Assembly (NCBI GenBank): GCA_023055425.1
Contig: JALGPY010000008.1
Span: forward strand, 18,883,359-18,947,358
Reading direction: 5' to 3'
Length of the DNA stretch: 64,000 nt
DNA from: Linanthus parryae
Lineage: Eukaryota > Streptophyta > Magnoliopsida > Ericales > Polemoniaceae
Shown: positions 61,204-64,000 of the stretch, in pieces
Position numbering within the stretch: the stretch's first letter is position 1
Layout of the letters: each line of letters starts with the position of its first letter
Notes under the pieces: generated by a model
What the model was told of the DNA's origin: nothing
What the model saw: the letters and a program-made list of their open reading frames with translations, nothing else
Database searches by the model: none
Program-made: the position numbers and the translations under genes

Positions 61204-62445
61204 ATGGAGTCGACGGAAAGGAAAAGATCATCATCGAGGAGGGATTTGGGATTACAAGAGGCACCAAGAGAAGATAAAGCCAGCAACAAAAGGAGGAAAT
61301 CAAAGAAGCCGCCCTCGGAGGAGGAGAAGAAGAAGCTGTATGTGCTTGTTTGGCACGGTGAAGGATCTGATTACGCTAATAGCCTCTATGCCCTCGACAT
61401 CCCCACCACCGTGTCCCATCCTGAACCACCACAACGTTCTCCTGTCGAACCTGTACTCCGATTCAGCTCCCGCGAGTGGCCGCGTATCATGACATGCATT
61501 TCTCTAAATTCAAAGCTCTATTTCATCGGCGGAGAGAAGGGCAACAGATTGAGGAACAAGCCCCTATCATACACCAGAAAAGTATATGTTATGGACGTTT
61601 CATCTGAAGAAGAGATCATACCATCATCCAAGAGAGATTTCCCCAGAGAAGTCCTGAAACAATGCCCCAGTATGAATACAGGCAAATGCAGCCCTGTTGT
61701 TTCCTTTGTGGCAGATGGTAAGATATTCGTCGTGTCTGGCATCAAGCACGAGGATCTCGCCCAATTCGAGGTTTTCGACCCGGTTAAGTGTAAATGGAAG
61801 AAGCTGAAATATCCTCCACCTTTTACAGACGCATCAAGCCTCAGTCGCCCTTTGATCGTAGACCGGAATGTCTTATTTTTCGGAGATAACCACAAGTGGG
61901 ACACATTCACCTACTGGTACAACCTAGACTCGGGCACTTGGTCCGAACGTCGTCCTCCTTATATTGGTTTCCGTACCAAGGACTACGAGCTGAGTTTCCG
62001 GAACCAGCCTGTTGGGGAAACACACTGTAAGATTTGTGCCCACCAGATGACTCGAGTGCATGTTGCTGTCCGATTAGATATCAGTAACAAGAAGAAGAAC
62101 AAGGACAAGGAGAAGAAGAAGAAGAAGAAGAAGGATTTCAAAGTTGTCGAGTATGGTATTGAGTATAGTGTGGCAGAGTGTGGTGCTTCAACAGATAGTA
62201 TTGTGACTCGCCTAGGCGGCGTAGGAGATGCTCCGGGCCTCTCTGTCAGTCTCTGTTATCTGGAGGTTGTATTTTCACCCGATGAAGACAACGATCACGA
62301 GAAATGTCATCTGAATGTCATGCTTTTCGATGTACATGACAACGGAGACAGGGCAGAATACCTCACCTCTGCCTATTATGTTGCTCATGTCGACGGTATT
62401 CCTGACAACCTCGTGGCTGCCAATGCTGTAAGTCTCTTCCTCTAG
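61204..62445 (+). CDS. Kelch-type beta-propeller protein, gene 3 (diverged paralog)
   Basis: 413 aa from ATG 61204; the open frame extends 7 codons upstream without an ATG. It shares with genes 1 and 2 the layout of a charged N-terminus (PSEEEKKKLYVLVWHGEGSD), SLYALDIP, CISLNSKLYFIGG, VVSFVADGKIFVVSG, FEVFDP and a C-terminal LNVMLFDV...YLTSAYY region, but lacks their 12-residue repeat. It has its own lysine run (KKKNKDKEKKKKKKKD, about residues 297-312). As in the other genes, a GTAAGT donor at 62428 and acceptor TTGATTATAG at 63041 would end the protein in ANAV with the stop at 63045. No F-box. Role unknown. Confidence 0.85.
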   Translation: MESTERKRSSSRRDLGLQEAPREDKASNKRRKSKKPPSEEEKKKLYVLVWHGEGSDYANSLYALDIPTTVSHPEPPQRSPVEPVLRFSSREWPRIMTCISLNSKLYFIGGEKGNRLRNKPLSYTRKVYVMDVSSEEEIIPSSKRDFPREVLKQCPSMNTGKCSPVVSFVADGKIFVVSGIKHEDLAQFEVFDPVKCKWKKLKYPPPFTDASSLSRPLIVDRNVLFFGDNHKWDTFTYWYNLDSGTWSERRPPYIGFRTKDYELSFRNQPVGETHCKICAHQMTRVHVAVRLDISNKKKNKDKEKKKKKKKDFKVVEYGIEYSVAECGASTDSIVTRLGGVGDAPGLSVSLCYLEVVFSPDEDNDHEKCHLNVMLFDVHDNGDRAEYLTSAYYVAHVDGIPDNLVAANAVSLFL

Positions 62446-63519
62446 TTAATTTGATGCATGCTTAGTTTCTACTATCAGCTATAATTAATCTGCCCGTTTG
62501 TATGCTGTCTATGTTTGTTGTTTAGTCCATGTACATGTGATTCGATTATAATTTTCTTATTTCCTAAGCCTATAAACAAGCTATCACTGTAATCGGTTTA
62601 ATCAATTTATTTTTCTTTTACTCTTGTTGTAAGTGCAGTGGATATTATTCGTGTGATCGATAGTATAAACAAATGATATTTGATCAGTAAATTAATTTTG
62701 ATAGAAATGGATATATCAGTATGTCTGAACCTTGCTGCAACTGTTGTAAGCAGTGTTGGAGGCCAATGCTCATGTGTCCCATCAATCGAGCCCATTAAAG
62801 GCAAATGGAATTTTGAGATTTGTGTGAGCAGTTGTCTATTCAGCGCTTAAATCTCAACTTCTAATTCACCCATGTGATCCAACTTCTAATTCACCTTCAC
62901 AAGAGACATGCTTGAATGTCTTGGTTACATGTCTTGCAAATAATTGTGATTTTTTTAATGTGTTTTCTTATCCCTTTTACGTGTCTTTTATTTAATCATT
63001 CTTCATCTGACATTTTTTATAATCCTTGGAATTGATTATAGGTTTGAAGCAGTGCTCGGTTGAGCTTGCACATTGTTAGTAAGTTCTCAGGTGAATGATC
63101 TTGTGCCTTTCCAGTCTATAATGCAAAGAAGTATGGGGTTCTTGAAGTTCTCAGCTCTAAGGTAGGTTTAGAAACACACTACAGTTCTTGATGGACAAGT
63201 TTAATTTGCTGCAAGTGATCGTTTTCTTCTGATTTGTCACTACAACAGTATGAAAACATTACCAAATACTTGCATCGTTTTGCTATCTAAATCACCGAGT
63301 AAAAGTGATGCGCTTACTGATGAAAAATTCAAAACAAGAGAAAGTTCCGGACAATTGCATATTTTTGTTATGATGTATAATACTTTTTTGATATACTAAA
63401 AAAAAAAGTTTTGCTTAAGCAATCAAGAGTTGGCGAAATTTGAAACAAAGTCTGGTAAACAACATTGAAGTAGTTCATGTTCTTCGCGGTTCTCACTTCC
63501 ACTACTATCTACATAAGGG
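62446..63519 (+). other. Kelch gene 3 intron, 3' exon and flank
   Basis: 62428-63041 aligns in blocks with the introns of kelch genes 1 and 2, for example CTTGCTGCAACTGTTG, CATGTGTCCCATCAATC and TGCTTGAATGTC. A 3' UTR exon probably starts at 63042. At about 63250-63340 a fragment of the Stowaway-like family (AAATCACCGAGTAAAAGTGA) is present without clear ends. Confidence 0.45.
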
Positions 63520-63527
63520 ATTGTGGG

Positions 63528-63907
63528 TCATGGTGGCAGCGGGACGGCCGGGCCAGGTCTAGAGCGTGCTGAGACTAGGCGGGCCGGGGGCGGGCCGTGC
63601 ACATGGTTGGGCGGGCCGGGCTGTGCCCGGGTCGAAATTCTAGAAACTCGACATGTGCCGGGTTGTAGGGGGCGGGCCGTGCACAGGCCCTCTCGGAGGG
63701 GCCGTGTTTGTGCGGGTTCTGCACGGCCCTGGGGGCCGGGTTGGCTAGGGGAAGATCATGACCCGTGCGTGCCACGGGTTAGGCACGCCTTTGAGCTGGC
63801 TGTGCCGTGACGGAGGTTGGAGCGGGCCGTGCTTGGGGCGTGTTTAGGCCGGTTCGGGGCGGGCAGTGCCAAATTGGCACGCGGGTCGGCCCATCTTGCC
63901 ACCATGA
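63528..63907. mobile_element. GC-rich hAT-type MITE
   Basis: Perfect 11-bp inverted ends TCATGGTGGCA enclose 380 bp. An 8-bp target duplication ATTGTGGG (63520-63527 and 63908-63915) is exact, which is the hAT signature. The interior is extremely GC-rich, full of GGGCCG, CGGGCC and CCGTGC words, unlike the AT-rich surroundings. Open frames in it are by-products of composition. Confidence 0.8.
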
Positions 63908-64000
63908 ATTGTGGGGATTTGCATATTAAAAAAATCCGACACATCCAACGAAAGTACCAAACAACACTCTAGCATAGTGTATCCCTGCAAAATAACTCTT

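Noticed and set aside
63523..63944. Open frames rich in Gly, Arg and Pro
   Set aside because: By-product of the extreme GC composition of the hAT MITE.

Overview
This is nuclear DNA of a flowering plant, most likely a eudicot. Genes have GT-AG introns, two conserved housekeeping genes are split into 6 and 8 exons, and the space between genes is filled with plant-type Copia, LINE, SINE, MULE, hAT, Stowaway and PIF/Harbinger-like sequences. I cannot name the species.

Layout. 1-10 kb holds no convincing protein gene; it is a mosaic of four related diverged repeats, MITEs and two hairpins. 10.2-17.1 kb (minus) is an adenylate kinase gene with six exons, all boundaries resolved (245 aa). Its long first intron holds a dead LINE ORF1 and its fourth intron a Tourist-like MITE. 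17.1-39.1 kb is a tandem duplication of a 7.78 kb unit. Each unit carries, in order, an adenylate-kinase 5' flank, a 1.6 kb MULE with 9-bp target duplications, a fragment of a kelch gene, a full kelch-type gene, a relic of adenylate kinase exon 1, and an intronless PTC7-like PP2C phosphatase gene. The second unit has also gained an extra 0.55 kb segment, a LINE 3' fragment and a 4.97 kb Copia element with 314-bp LTRs. 40.2-44.6 kb (minus) is an eight-exon NOP56 gene (541 aa) with a TATA box and telo-box motifs.

45-56.4 kb is a retroelement graveyard: three LINE 3' ends, a tRNA-derived SINE with a perfect 15-bp target duplication, and a possible long solo LTR. 57.0-60.7 kb is the most unusual object: a 3.7 kb terminal-inverted-repeat element, PIF/Harbinger-like by its ends. 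It has no visible transposase but three Myb/SANT-like reading frames (one intact) and three arrays of an ACCGGTACCGG palindrome repeated about every 21 bp. 61.2-62.4 kb is a third, diverged kelch gene, followed by a GC-rich hAT MITE with an 8-bp target duplication.

Functionally, adenylate kinase (adenylate balance) and NOP56 (box C/D snoRNP core) are ordinary host genes. The kelch and PP2C genes form a young local family expanded by duplication. All else appears to be mobile DNA or its remains.
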